DNA of 64,000 nucleotides from Kaistella faecalis (GTDB lineage: Bacteria; Bacteroidota; Bacteroidia; Flavobacteriales; Weeksellaceae), in assembly GCF_019195395.1 (NCBI RefSeq), contig NZ_CP078067.1:739148-803147 (forward strand). The letters are read 5' to 3'. Positions 34,026-42,919 of this stretch are shown here, piece after piece; position 1 is the first letter of the stretch, and every line of letters starts with the position of its first letter. Under the pieces are notes generated by a model that worked only from the letters and a program-made list of their open reading frames with translations, was not told the origin of the DNA and ran no database searches. The position numbers and the translations under genes were made by a program.

Positions 34026-35165
34026 ATGAACTTCAATACAAAAGTAATCCACGGTGGGCAACACCACGAATCAGCGACAGGATCGGTAAATGTGCCTGTA
34101 TTTTTAACTTCAACTTTTGCGCAGAAATCTCCGGGAATCCATTCCGGTTACGAATATTCCCGCGCCGCGAATCCTACACGACAGGCTCTGGAAGACAGTT
34201 TGGCAAGCATTGAAAACGGTGCGAGAGGTTTGGCTTTCGGTTCCGGTTTGGCAGCGATCGACTGTGTTTTAAAATTACTGAATCCGGGTGATGAAGTAAT
34301 TGCGGTTGATGACCTTTATGGCGGAACTTACAGAATGTTTACCCGTTTGTTCGAAAAATATCAGTTAAAGTTTACTTTCGTGAATTTCGACGATGTTTCT
34401 AAAATCTCAGATTTAATTACCGATAAAACCAAACTCATCTGGCTCGAAACGCCAACCAATCCGCTCATGAAACTGGTGGATATCGAAGCGGTAACCGATC
34501 TGGTAAAAGGAAAAGAAATTCTGGTTGCGGTTGACAATACTTTTGCCTCACCTTATCTGCAGCTTCCTTTAGATCTGGGTGCTGATATTGTAATGCATTC
34601 CGCGACAAAATATCTCGGTGGACATTCCGATGTTATTGCCGGAGCACTGATTGCTAAAACTGCTGAACTGGGCGAAAAACTTCACTTCATCCAGTTTGCG
34701 AGCGGCGGAATTCTCGGTCCTCATGATTCTTATCTGGTTTTGAGAGGAATTAAAACTCTGGCTTTAAGAATGCAGCGTCATTCGGACAACGGTATGGAAG
34801 TCGCTAAATATTTAGAAAGTCATCCTGCGGTTGATAAAGTAATTTATCCAGGTTTAGAATCTCATCCACAACACGATCTGGCGAAAAAACAGATGAAAGA
34901 TTTCGGCGGAATGGTTTCCTTTACGTTTAAATCAGGTAAAAAAGAAGACGCCATTAAGTTTTTAGAAAAAGTAAAAGTTTTCACCTTGGCTGAATCTTTA
35001 GGCGGTGTTGAATCTTTGGCTAATCATCCGGCTTTGATGACGCATGCTTCCATTCCTGAAGACAAACGCGCTGAACTGGGAATTACCGACGATTTGGTAA
35101 GATTAAGTGTTGGTATTGAAGACAAAGATGATCTGATTGCCGATCTGGAAAGAGCGTTTTCTTAA
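34026..35165 (+). CDS. metB: Cystathionine gamma-synthase/lyase family PLP enzyme
   Basis: 379 residues. PLP sites are intact: Lys195 in SATKYLGGHSDV forms the Schiff base, and FGSGLAAID and YGGTYRMF bind the cofactor. ESLGGVESLANHPALMTHASIP and the C-terminal RLSVGIED are typical of the Met/Cys metabolism PLP family. It joins homoserine derivatives and cysteine to cystathionine, or cleaves cystathionine; sequence alone does not separate the two. It is a single gene with a 49-base gap to gldC and a TCAAA repeat in its leader. The neighbouring genes are not sulfur genes. Confidence 0.88.
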   Translation: MNFNTKVIHGGQHHESATGSVNVPVFLTSTFAQKSPGIHSGYEYSRAANPTRQALEDSLASIENGARGLAFGSGLAAIDCVLKLLNPGDEVIAVDDLYGGTYRMFTRLFEKYQLKFTFVNFDDVSKISDLITDKTKLIWLETPTNPLMKLVDIEAVTDLVKGKEILVAVDNTFASPYLQLPLDLGADIVMHSATKYLGGHSDVIAGALIAKTAELGEKLHFIQFASGGILGPHDSYLVLRGIKTLALRMQRHSDNGMEVAKYLESHPAVDKVIYPGLESHPQHDLAKKQMKDFGGMVSFTFKSGKKEDAIKFLEKVKVFTLAESLGGVESLANHPALMTHASIPEDKRAELGITDDLVRLSVGIEDKDDLIADLERAFS

Positions 35166-35196
35166 TGAGTTAGACTTCTGGCTTTACTAATTATTG

Positions 35197-35255
35197 CTCG
35201 CAGATTTGGCAAATTACGCAGATGAAAAATCAGCTCAATCCGCGAAATCTGCGAG
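35197..35255. repeat. Inverted repeat with CTCGCAGATTT arms
   Basis: CTCGCAGATTT (35197-35207) and AAATCTGCGAG (35245-35255) are perfect 11-bp inverted arms, with a further ACGCAGAT copy between them. The style (cgcagatt/aatctgcg) is that of a dispersed intergenic repeat rather than a terminator. It is distinct from the GGGCTTTAGCCC family. It lies inside the extra N-terminal codons of the longest possible DinB frame. Confidence 0.5.
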
Positions 35256-35275
35256 TACTTTTAAAACCTATCGAT

Positions 35276-35773
35276 ATGACTGATTTTCAAAAATACATCC
35301 AGCGTTATCTTGATTATATCCCGTCGCAAAACTGGATTGAAGAAATGAAGATTTCCGGGACGAAAACCCTGGAAATTTACGACAGTTTAACTCCGGAACA
35401 GGCAGAATATGCTTACGCCGAAGGAAAATGGACTTTGAAAGAACTGCTGCAGCACCTCATTGATGCGGAAAGAATTTTTGCTTACCGTGCATTACGATTC
35501 TCAAGAAAAGACAAAACCGAACTTGCCGGCTGGGATGAAGAACTTTATGCAAAACATTATCCCAAAGAAAGAAGTTTAAAAAGTCTGATGGATGAGTTTG
35601 AAAGTGTTAGAAGATCGTCTCTGATATTTTTTGAAAACTTAAATGCAGAACAGTTGGCTGAATCGGGTGTCGCAAACGGGAATGAAATTTCCGTGGAAAC
35701 CTTAGGAAAATTAGTAGTCGGTCATAATATTCACCATCTGAATATTATCCGCGAAAGATATTTACAGTCGTAA
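35276..35773 (+). CDS. DinB family protein
   Basis: 165 residues from the ATG at 35276 (MTDFQKYIQRYLDYIP). The longer frame from 35222 passes through an inverted repeat and is not plausible. The four-helix DinB/YfiT fold shows the metal histidines: KELLQHLIDAERIF and VGHNIHHLNIIRERYL. Such proteins include bacillithiol- or mycothiol-dependent transferases and damage-inducible proteins, but the substrate is unknown. It follows the metB-like gene by 110 bases and is followed by a REP element. Confidence 0.85.
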   Translation: MTDFQKYIQRYLDYIPSQNWIEEMKISGTKTLEIYDSLTPEQAEYAYAEGKWTLKELLQHLIDAERIFAYRALRFSRKDKTELAGWDEELYAKHYPKERSLKSLMDEFESVRRSSLIFFENLNAEQLAESGVANGNEISVETLGKLVVGHNIHHLNIIRERYLQS

Positions 35774-35795
35774 GGTAAATTTGATCATAAACATC

Positions 35796-35857
35796 AATAG
35801 GAACGGGCTTTAGCCCGTTTATTTATTAAAATGAGCATTGGCTTTAGCCGAAACTTA
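35796..35857 (+). repeat. Bipartite REP element, copy 1
   Basis: Module A contains the stem ACGGGC-TTTA-GCCCGT, and after 19 bases module B contains TGGC-TTTA-GCCG. The same order and spacing occur at 40904-40967 and, inverted, at 41427-41488 around a RAYT gene. The copy ends 18 bases before the true YchJ start. Confidence 0.85.
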
Positions 35858-35875
35858 TTTAAAGAATTACAAAAC

Positions 35876-36253
35876 ATGAACTGTCCCTGCTGTTCCGGAA
35901 AAACATACGAAGATTGCTGCAAACCTTTTCACAACGGAGAAAAACACGCTCCAACTGCGGAAGCGTTGATGCGATCACGGTTTTGCGCTTTTGCGGTTCC
36001 CAACGGAGCCTATTTAATGGAAACTACTTTGCCTTCCAAGCGTAAATTTCACAATAAAAAAGATTTACAGGAATGGGGAGAAATAAATGAGTGGACCAAA
36101 CTCGAAATCATCAAAACGCCAACTTCTGATCAGGTGGAATTTAAAGCGTATTACACCGATGAAAACGGCAAAAAGCAGCTTCACCACGAACATTCGCTTT
36201 TTAAAAACGTCAATGGAAGATGGTATTATGTTTCCGGGAAGTTTTTAGATTAA
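35876..36253 (+). CDS. YchJ family protein (UPF0225) with SEC-C-type zinc motif
   Basis: 125 residues from the ATG at 35876. It opens with the zinc-binding SEC-C-like motif CPCCSGKTYEDCCKPFH. It then has a small NTF2-like fold (EALMRSRFCAFAVPNGAYLMETTLPS and HEHSLFKNVNGRWYYVSGKFLD). The frame extends to 35831, but those codons are REP element sequence, so an automated long start would be wrong. YchJ proteins have no proven function. It is convergent with the VF530 gene. Confidence 0.88.
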   Translation: MNCPCCSGKTYEDCCKPFHNGEKHAPTAEALMRSRFCAFAVPNGAYLMETTLPSKRKFHNKKDLQEWGEINEWTKLEIIKTPTSDQVEFKAYYTDENGKKQLHHEHSLFKNVNGRWYYVSGKFLD

Positions 36254-36254
36254 A

Positions 36255-36503
36255 CTACTGATCCGGTTTCGCGTTTTTCTTTTTCTGCCTTAAAACATAC
36301 AGATATAAGCTCTCAACCTTCGTTCTTGCCCAATCGGTTTTCCTTAAAAACTTCAGAGAAGAATTTATACTCGGATTATCGGTAAAACATTTAATATCGA
36401 TCTGCTTTCCCAAATCTTCAAACCCGCCATAATATTCCACCAATTCCTCTAAAATTGCATCCAGCCGCTTTCCATGAAGAGGATCTTTCTGTTTCTGTTC
36501 CAT
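36255..36503 (-). CDS. VF530 family (DUF2132) DNA-binding-like protein
   Basis: 82 residues. The block DPLHGKRLDAILEELVEYYG, FTDNPSINSSLKFLRKTDWAR and KVESLYLY is the VF530/DUF2132 signature, including the strictly conserved KFLRKTxWAR. The structure from this family is a small helical bundle with double-stranded DNA-binding likeness. The function is unknown. It is a single gene whose stop codon nearly touches that of the convergent YchJ gene. Confidence 0.9.
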   Translation of the reverse strand: MEQKQKDPLHGKRLDAILEELVEYYGGFEDLGKQIDIKCFTDNPSINSSLKFLRKTDWARTKVESLYLYVLRQKKKNAKPDQ

Positions 36504-36628
36504 AATGCCGTAAAATTACTCATTAGAATTTATTTATACGGAATGCAGTGGAAATTCATTATATTTTGTCCTTACATTTGGAAAGTGGACGTTTAAATGA
36601 CTCCATTATATCCTAAATACTTCTGAAC

Positions 36629-37834
36629 ATGAAAATTCTGCATACCGCCGACTGGCATTTGGGTAAACGACTTGACCGATTTTCAAGACTTGAAGAACAG
36701 GTTTTGGTCATGAACGAAATCGTAGAAATCGCCAACGAACAGAATGTTAATCTTGTTCTGATTGCCGGTGACTTATTCGATAATTTTAATCCCAGTGTTG
36801 AGGCGACGGAACTTTTCTATAAAACATTAAAAAGGCTTTCATTAAACGGAAAACGCCCCGTTGTTGCCATTTCCGGAAATCATGACTCCCCAAATCTCAT
36901 CGACGCACCCGATCCCTTGGCCCGCGAATGTGGAATTATCCTCATTGGTCATCCAAAAGCGGAGGTCAGTCCGTTTGAAGTGGAAGGTTTCACCATCATA
37001 AAATCCGCTCCGGGATATATTGAAATTCAGATGAAAAATCAGGATTTTCCTGTTAGAATTCTTCATACACCTTACGCGAACGAAATCCGTCTGAAGGAAT
37101 ATTTCGGGGAGAATAAAGAAGAAGAACTTAATAATGTTTTAGCCGAAAACTGGAAAAATCTGGCTGATAAATATTGTGATGAAAACGGGGTAAATCTTCT
37201 CATGGCTCACCTGTACATAAATAAAAAAGGCGCTCCGCTTCTGGAGGAACCTGAAGGAGAAAAGCCCATCAAAATTGGGAATGCGGATTTAATTTACTCA
37301 GATATCATTCCGGCTCAGATACAATACACGGCTTTGGGACATCTCCATGGTTGTCGAAATATCGGAACCGAAGATAAACCTGTTGTGTACGCTTCTTCCC
37401 CACTCTGCTACAGTTTTAGCGAGGCCGGACAGACCAAATATATTTCAATTATTGATGCGCAGCCGAATCAAAATGTTTCTTTTCAAAAAATTCCATTGCA
37501 AAATGGAAAAAGTTTGGCCAGAAAAACCTTTAACAATGTTGAAACTGCTGTTGAATGGCTTACTGAAAATCAGAATTCTTTCGTAGAACTGACATTAGAA
37601 AGCGAAACATTTCTTACCGCAGAAGAAAGAAAACGCATTTACCAGACTCATCACGGGATTGTACATCTGATTCCGAAAGTCAGAAATCAGGAATTTAATG
37701 AAAATGAATTGCGCACCGTTAATCTGAATCAGGATATTCAGTCGCTTTTCAAAGATTATTTTAAATCCAAAAACAACGGCCAGGAAGCCAATGACGACCT
37801 CATCAATCTGTTCAACGAAATTAAAAATCTGTAA
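36629..37834 (+). CDS. sbcD: Exonuclease SbcCD, nuclease subunit D (Mre11 family)
   Basis: 401 residues. The metallophosphoesterase motifs are complete: ADWHLGK (I), AGDLFDN (II), SGNHDSPN (III), LMAHLYI (IV) and ALGHLHGCRN (V). A C-terminal capping region follows. With SbcC it forms an ATP-dependent endo/exonuclease that opens hairpins and processes DNA ends. sbcC starts three bases after its stop codon, so the two are translationally linked. Confidence 0.95.
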   Translation: MKILHTADWHLGKRLDRFSRLEEQVLVMNEIVEIANEQNVNLVLIAGDLFDNFNPSVEATELFYKTLKRLSLNGKRPVVAISGNHDSPNLIDAPDPLARECGIILIGHPKAEVSPFEVEGFTIIKSAPGYIEIQMKNQDFPVRILHTPYANEIRLKEYFGENKEEELNNVLAENWKNLADKYCDENGVNLLMAHLYINKKGAPLLEEPEGEKPIKIGNADLIYSDIIPAQIQYTALGHLHGCRNIGTEDKPVVYASSPLCYSFSEAGQTKYISIIDAQPNQNVSFQKIPLQNGKSLARKTFNNVETAVEWLTENQNSFVELTLESETFLTAEERKRIYQTHHGIVHLIPKVRNQEFNENELRTVNLNQDIQSLFKDYFKSKNNGQEANDDLINLFNEIKNL

Positions 37835-37837
37835 TCC

Positions 37838-40800
37838 ATGATTCCGATTCAACTTACGCTCGAAGGTTTATATTCTTATCAGGAAAGGCAAACCATCGAT
37901 TTTACAGGACTTACTGAGGCTGGACTTTTTGGAATTTTCGGAGCGGTTGGTTCCGGAAAATCGTCCATTCTGGAAGCGATTTCTTTTGCTTTGTACGGAG
38001 AGACGGAAAGGTTGAATGCCCGCGATAAAAGGGCTTACAACATGATGAATCTGAAAGCGAACAGCTCTTTCATGCGCTTCGATTTCATCAATCACGACAA
38101 TAAAATCTTCCGCGTGGAAAGGGAATTCAAGCGTAATTCAAAGAAATTTGAAGATGTAAAACCCAGTTCTGTAACCTATTACGAGAAGCAAAATGAAAAA
38201 TGGGTTCCGTTAGATCATTCCGACTGCGAGAAAATTATCGGTCTCAGTTATGCGAATTTCAAGCGTACGATCATCATTCCACAGGGACAGTTCAAGGAGT
38301 TTCTGGAATTGGGTGCTGCAGAACGGACTAATATGATGAAGGAAATCTTCAACCTTCAGCAGTACGATCTGCAGAATAATACCGCTGTTCTGACCAGTAA
38401 AAACAGATCAGAACTCGATCAGCTTGAAGGTCATCTGAAAGGTTTTGAAGACATTAATGAAGAACATATTTCAGCCCAAAATGAACTGCTGAAAACTGAA
38501 AAGCAGAAATTCGAAAACATCAACACTGAATTTAAAAAAGCCGAAGAAACTTACCGGAATTTAAAAAATCTGAAAAGCGATTTCGAGTTACTGAATTCAA
38601 AAAAAGAAAACTACAAAAAACTGCTTGACGAGAAGAAAACTTTTGATGCTTTAGAAACCGAAACAGAACTCTATGACAGGATTTTCAGAATTTTCACGCC
38701 CCTGATTTCGGAGAAAAACAAACTTTATTCTGAGCTGAAGAACAGGATGGAAGAGCAGAAATCGCATTCTACTGCTTTACAGGAAACCACTAAAAAATTT
38801 AATCAGAATAAAGAACAGCTTGAAAAAATCCGGCCTGAATTTGAAGCTTTAGACCAGTCAAAAATTCAGGAAAATGATTTAAAGATTATTCTGCAAATGT
38901 TGGGTTATTCCGCAGAAATCAAATTATTGAAAGAACGCACGGAAAATGGTTCAGCTAAAGTAAAAGAAGTAGAATCAAAGCAGACTTTAACCAAAGAAAA
39001 GATTCAGGAATTAGAAAATAGACTTGGAGAATTAAAGCCCAAAAAGCTCGATAATCAATTACTTCTAAATGCCGGAAACTGGTTCTCCACCAGAAAAAAC
39101 ATGCTCGAATCGCTGCAAAAACAAACTGAAAAAACAGAAAATTTCAAGGCCGAACTTCAGAAAATCGAAGAAGAATTAAAACCTTTCAACATTGAAACTG
39201 ATACTTTTCAGCAGGATTTCAATTTAAAAATTACGGCGCTCGAGAAACAGAAAAAAGAAATTTCAGCCAGAAAAAGTCAGCTGGAAGTTCAGCAGAAACT
39301 CGCTCATTTTGCCGATGAGCTGCATGATGGAAAATCCTGTCCGCTTTGTGGCTCGCTCGAGCATCCACATATTGTTGAATTTAATGACGTTTCCAGCGAA
39401 TTGGGTAAAATCCAGAAACAGCTGGACGAACTTGACTTTCAGCAAAAGGAAATTCAGACCAGAACTTCTGCCGTAGAAAAAATTCTAGAGAGAAAAAAAC
39501 TTCTTCAATCGCAGCTGGAAACAGAAAACGACCAATTACAATCGATAATGATCCAGCAGGAAACGCATCTGAAAACTTTTATATGGGAGGAATTTAATCC
39601 TGAAAACGAAGCGGATTTCAACACCAAAAGAGCGGAATCTTTTGAAATTGAAAAACAGATTGAAGAACTGCAAAAAGTGATCTCAGGCGAGCACAAAAAT
39701 CTTGAACAAACGCAGCAGGATCTGAATAAATTCAATAAAGCGCTGGAAGACTTTAAACGCAAAGAGCATGAAGTAAGAACGAAAAATGACGCCAGCGAAG
39801 CGAATCTCAAAATCTTCAGGTGGGAAAATTATCACGAACACACCGTTTCTGAAGTTGAAAAACTGCATTCCGATTTATCAAAACAAAATCTGGAGACGGA
39901 GAAACAGTATCAGAAATTAAGCGAGGAAGAGAAAGAAATAGCGGTAAGTCTCGCGGCACAAAAATCAACTGTTTCTCAACTGGAAAAGCAGCTTTTAGAA
40001 CTTAAGAAAGAAATTTCTGGAAATGAAATTCAGATTAAAGAGGCTTTAATTCTTAATAAATTCGGAGGTCTGAATGAAGTTGAATCTGTTCTTGCTCAGG
40101 AAATCAATATTCTGGAAAACAGAAATCTCATCCAGAAATTCCGGATCGAATTTGAAACCACTAAAAACGGAATTGCAGAACTGGAAACCAAACTGAAAGG
40201 TTTTCATTTTGATGAAACTCAATTTTCAGAAGTCGAAGCCCAGTTTAGAACCCTGGAAACAGAAAAAAACAACGCCAACAATGCCGTCGTAAAACTCACC
40301 ACAGAAATCGAAAGACTTCAGAATGAATTCAGGAAAAAGGAAGGTTTGCTGAAAGATTTATCCAAACTTCAGAAACGCTCGGAAAACCTGAAAATAATGA
40401 CTAATCTCTTTAAAGGTGCGGGTTTTGTGCAGTATGTTTCCTCAATCTATCTGCGTCAGCTGTGTGATCATGCAAATATCCGATTCCACCGCATGACGAG
40501 AAATCAGCTGAGTCTGCAACTCAACGAAAACAACGATTTTGAGATCATCGATTATCTGAATGAAGGCCGTTGCCGAAGTGTAAAAACGCTTTCCGGCGGT
40601 CAGGCTTTTCAGGTTTCGCTTAGTTTGGCGCTGGCTCTGGCCGAAAGTGTGCAGACCAATGCAAAAGCTGATAAGAATTTCTTCTTCATCGACGAAGGTT
40701 TCGGAACCCAGGATCTGGAATCGGTAAATGTGGTTTTTGAAACACTTACCAGCCTGCAGAAAGAAAACCGAATCGTCGGAATTATTTCTCATGTTGAAGA

Positions 40801-40876
40801 ACTCAAAGAAAAGATCCCGGTATCCCTAAATATCGTAAAAGATGAGGAAAGAGGAAGTTTGATTGAGGTGGTGTAG
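37838..40876 (+). CDS. sbcC: Exonuclease SbcCD, ATPase subunit C (Rad50 family)
   Basis: 1012 residues. Walker A is at 35-42 (GAVGSGKS). Long coiled coils run from about 185 to 870, interrupted by the zinc hook CPLCG at 501-505 that joins two molecules. The C-terminal half-ATPase has the signature TLSGGQAFQVSLSLALALAE and Walker B FFFIDEGFGTQD. It drives the SbcD nuclease on hairpins and blocked ends. Hairpin processing gives a link worth noting to the REP hairpins that start 27 bases downstream, though proximity alone proves nothing. Confidence 0.96.
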   Translation: MIPIQLTLEGLYSYQERQTIDFTGLTEAGLFGIFGAVGSGKSSILEAISFALYGETERLNARDKRAYNMMNLKANSSFMRFDFINHDNKIFRVEREFKRNSKKFEDVKPSSVTYYEKQNEKWVPLDHSDCEKIIGLSYANFKRTIIIPQGQFKEFLELGAAERTNMMKEIFNLQQYDLQNNTAVLTSKNRSELDQLEGHLKGFEDINEEHISAQNELLKTEKQKFENINTEFKKAEETYRNLKNLKSDFELLNSKKENYKKLLDEKKTFDALETETELYDRIFRIFTPLISEKNKLYSELKNRMEEQKSHSTALQETTKKFNQNKEQLEKIRPEFEALDQSKIQENDLKIILQMLGYSAEIKLLKERTENGSAKVKEVESKQTLTKEKIQELENRLGELKPKKLDNQLLLNAGNWFSTRKNMLESLQKQTEKTENFKAELQKIEEELKPFNIETDTFQQDFNLKITALEKQKKEISARKSQLEVQQKLAHFADELHDGKSCPLCGSLEHPHIVEFNDVSSELGKIQKQLDELDFQQKEIQTRTSAVEKILERKKLLQSQLETENDQLQSIMIQQETHLKTFIWEEFNPENEADFNTKRAESFEIEKQIEELQKVISGEHKNLEQTQQDLNKFNKALEDFKRKEHEVRTKNDASEANLKIFRWENYHEHTVSEVEKLHSDLSKQNLETEKQYQKLSEEEKEIAVSLAAQKSTVSQLEKQLLELKKEISGNEIQIKEALILNKFGGLNEVESVLAQEINILENRNLIQKFRIEFETTKNGIAELETKLKGFHFDETQFSEVEAQFRTLETEKNNANNAVVKLTTEIERLQNEFRKKEGLLKDLSKLQKRSENLKIMTNLFKGAGFVQYVSSIYLRQLCDHANIRFHRMTRNQLSLQLNENNDFEIIDYLNEGRCRSVKTLSGGQAFQVSLSLALALAESVQTNAKADKNFFFIDEGFGTQDLESVNVVFETLTSLQKENRIVGIISHVEELKEKIPVSLNIVKDEERGSLIEVV

Positions 40877-40903
40877 AAATCTCAGGATTTTTCGAAATTT
40901 ATG

Positions 40904-40967
40904 AATAGGAACGGGCTTTAGCCCGTTTATGAAGATTAAGCCAACCATTGGCTTTAGCCAAAACTTA
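40904..40967 (+). repeat. Bipartite REP element, copy 2 (left arm of the RAYT unit)
   Basis: Module A (AATAGGAACGGGCTTTAGCC and onward) and, after 21 bases, module B (TGGCTTTAGCCA) lie directly before the RAYT gene. Copy 3 beyond the gene is the inverted complement. Confidence 0.9.
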
Positions 40968-40991
40968 AAATGTTATATTTTTGTTTTCGTT

Positions 40992-41429
40992 ATGCCTTAT
41001 ATCAAAATATATATCCATTTGGTGTTTTCAACATTACACCGTAAACCATTCCTCCATTCTCCGGCGTTGAGGAATAAAGTATGGAAACATATAAAGGAAA
41101 ATGCAGCCGAAAAAGGGATTTTTTTGGAAATGGTTAACGGATTTGCTGATCATTGTCACTGTCTCATTTCTTTAAGTTCCAATCAGACTATAGAAAAAGT
41201 GGTACAGTTGATCAAAGGAGAGTCCTCATTCTGGATTAACAAAAATAATTTAACATCAGAAAAATTTCAGTGGCAAGATGAATATTTTGCAGTTTCAATT
41301 TCCGAATCAATGATTGATCATGTGAGAAATTATATTAAAAATCAGGAGAAGCATCACGCACAGAAATCTTTTTCGGATGAATATATAGAATTTATGGAGA
41401 AATATAATTTTAAAAATGCCGCACTGTAG
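40992..41429 (+). CDS. REP-associated tyrosine transposase (RAYT, IS200-like TnpA fold)
   Basis: 145 residues from the ATG at 40992 (MPYIKIYIHLVFST). The Y1 HUH transposase features are present: the metal-binding HxH in DHCHCLISLS, with Cys between the histidines, and the candidate nucleophile Tyr in VRNYIKNQEKHH. The Asp/Trp-rich WQDEYFAVSIS segment is typical of the family. RAYTs cleave and join at REP hairpins. The gene is framed by inverted REP elements, and its TAG stop is part of the right-hand element. A longer frame from 40929 would include REP sequence and is rejected. Confidence 0.9.
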   Translation: MPYIKIYIHLVFSTLHRKPFLHSPALRNKVWKHIKENAAEKGIFLEMVNGFADHCHCLISLSSNQTIEKVVQLIKGESSFWINKNNLTSEKFQWQDEYFAVSISESMIDHVRNYIKNQEKHHAQKSFSDEYIEFMEKYNFKNAAL

Positions 41430-41488
41430 GTTTTGGCTAAAGCCATTTTAACCTGAAACTAGAAAACGGGCTAAAGCCCGTTCCTATT
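41427..41488 (-). repeat. Bipartite REP element, copy 3 (right arm of the RAYT unit, inverted)
   Basis: On the minus strand it reads AATAGGAACGGGCTTTAGCC and onward, 19 bases, then TGGCTTTAGCCAAAACCTA. It mirrors copy 2 across the transposase gene and includes the gene's stop codon. Confidence 0.9.
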
Positions 41489-41546
41489 GATATCCCTGTA
41501 CGAGAATTATGACGAAATCCCGTTTTTATGCCTATCAAAAATCGCA

Positions 41547-41580
41547 AAACGGGTCGACGGATTAAAGCCCGTTCCAATTG
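41547..41580 (-). repeat. Degenerate REP module A
   Basis: The two arms AAACGGG and AAAGCCCGTTCC are kept but separated by about nine extra bases that break the hairpin loop. It looks like a decayed copy next to the RAYT unit, without a module B. Confidence 0.6.
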
Positions 41581-41635
41581 AAAATTAAAACCAGCAAAAG
41601 AATATAATACAAGGAATTAAATTCAAATCTACACT

Positions 41636-42184
41636 ATGCAAAACCTCATCGATACACTTAAATCCGGCGGAACCATCCTTTATCCAACCGATACCATTTG
41701 GGGAATTGGCTGCGACGCGACCAATGTCGAAGCCATCAATAAAATATTTGAAATCAAGAAGCGGGAAAAATCCAAATCGATGATTATTCTGGTTGAATCG
41801 GAAAAGAGATTGCAGGATTTGGTGGAAGTTCCGGAAATGGCGTGGGAAATCATGGATTTATCGGAAAAGCCGGTGACTTTAATTTATGACAATCCTAAAG
41901 GTTTGCCAAAGGAAATCCTCGCGGAAGACGGCAGCATCGGAATCCGTTTGGTGAAAGATGACTATCTGAAAAAACTCATTGGTAAATTGAACAAGCCTTT
42001 GGTTTCGACCTCAGCCAATTTCAGCGGCGATAAATCACCGATGCAGTTTTCGGATATTTCTAAAGAAATCACCGCTTCTGTAGATGCTGTAGCTGAGGAA
42101 AACCACGATAAAATCTCCGAATATTCCGGATCTTCGGTGATCAGAATGTGGAAAGACGGACGGGTAAAAGTCCTCCGGGAATAA
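41636..42184 (+). CDS. L-threonylcarbamoyladenylate synthase (Sua5/YrdC family)
   Basis: 182 residues, one YrdC domain: GGTILYPTDTIWGIGCDATN, KKREKSKSMIILV, GSIGIRLVKDDYLKKLI and PLVSTSANFSGD. It makes threonylcarbamoyl-AMP from threonine, bicarbonate and ATP for the t6A modification of tRNAs. The C-terminal Sua5 domain is absent. Its stop codon abuts that of the convergent DUF1801 gene with no space between. Confidence 0.93.
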   Translation: MQNLIDTLKSGGTILYPTDTIWGIGCDATNVEAINKIFEIKKREKSKSMIILVESEKRLQDLVEVPEMAWEIMDLSEKPVTLIYDNPKGLPKEILAEDGSIGIRLVKDDYLKKLIGKLNKPLVSTSANFSGDKSPMQFSDISKEITASVDAVAEENHDKISEYSGSSVIRMWKDGRVKVLRE

Positions 42185-42646
42185 TTATTTCTTCTTTTTG
42201 TAGAGTTTTTCATAAAGCGAAATCCAGTCTTCGGGTGACATCTTTTTTGCCAGTTCTGCGATGAGTTCAAAAGGAATATCTTCAGGTTTTTTGAAACGGA
42301 TACAAGATTTTCCCATATCGAGTTTCTTTTTTGAATGCTTTGGGAAATCAGTTACAAACCAGTTCAAAAGTTCAGGTTTTGCATAAATCCCCATGTGATA
42401 TAACGCGATGAAATTTTTCTGCGATGCCAGATTGATGAAAGGCAGCGGTGTATTTGACGTACAGTGGTAACCGTCCGGATAGGTTTCCAATGGAACGCTC
42501 CACCCGATCATTCCGTAATTTAAGCCTTCCTGAAAACCTTCCGGAAGATTTTCTGAAACCGTTTTGTAAAGTTTTTTGAATGCATCTTTTCTTTCATCAG
42601 GAACATTTGAAAGATATTCTTCAATAGAATTGGCGGGAATCTGCAT
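42185..42646 (-). CDS. DUF1801 domain-containing protein
   Basis: 153 residues. The pattern SIEEYLSNVPDERKDAFKKLYKTV, LNYGMIGWSVP and NFIALYHMGIYA belongs to DUF1801 (YdhG/YjbR/frataxin-like fold), with a lysine-rich C-terminus. Some relatives have been linked to iron delivery, but the function here is unknown. It is cytoplasmic and monocistronic. Confidence 0.85.
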   Translation of the reverse strand: MQIPANSIEEYLSNVPDERKDAFKKLYKTVSENLPEGFQEGLNYGMIGWSVPLETYPDGYHCTSNTPLPFINLASQKNFIALYHMGIYAKPELLNWFVTDFPKHSKKKLDMGKSCIRFKKPEDIPFELIAELAKKMSPEDWISLYEKLYKKKK

Positions 42647-42919
42647 GGTTTTATTTTTTACTAAAATACATTTTTCGCTGTAAAATTTTACTTATGATTA
42701 ATAATAAGTAGATACTGCTACGAAATCACGTTAAACATTGATTTAATATTCTGACGATTTTCACTCTAAGCCCGGTTGAGAAGCCGAGAAACTTATCCTA
42801 CAAACTGGTATTCAGAACATTGCAATACAGTTATTTTGAACACACTGATATTTTTTAGTCATATTTAATTATATTTAAGAGATTTCCTAAAAAACACTAA
42901 CGACTAAAAAACTATTACC

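Noticed and set aside
40904..41488. Complete IS200/IS605 insertion sequence
   Set aside because: The HUH protein is of RAYT type, there is no tnpB, and the flanking hairpins match dispersed REP elements rather than IS ends alone.
42647..42919. Possible gene or RNA in the gap before the S9 peptidase gene
   Set aside because: No open frame, hairpin with T run, or tRNA-like fold could be supported.
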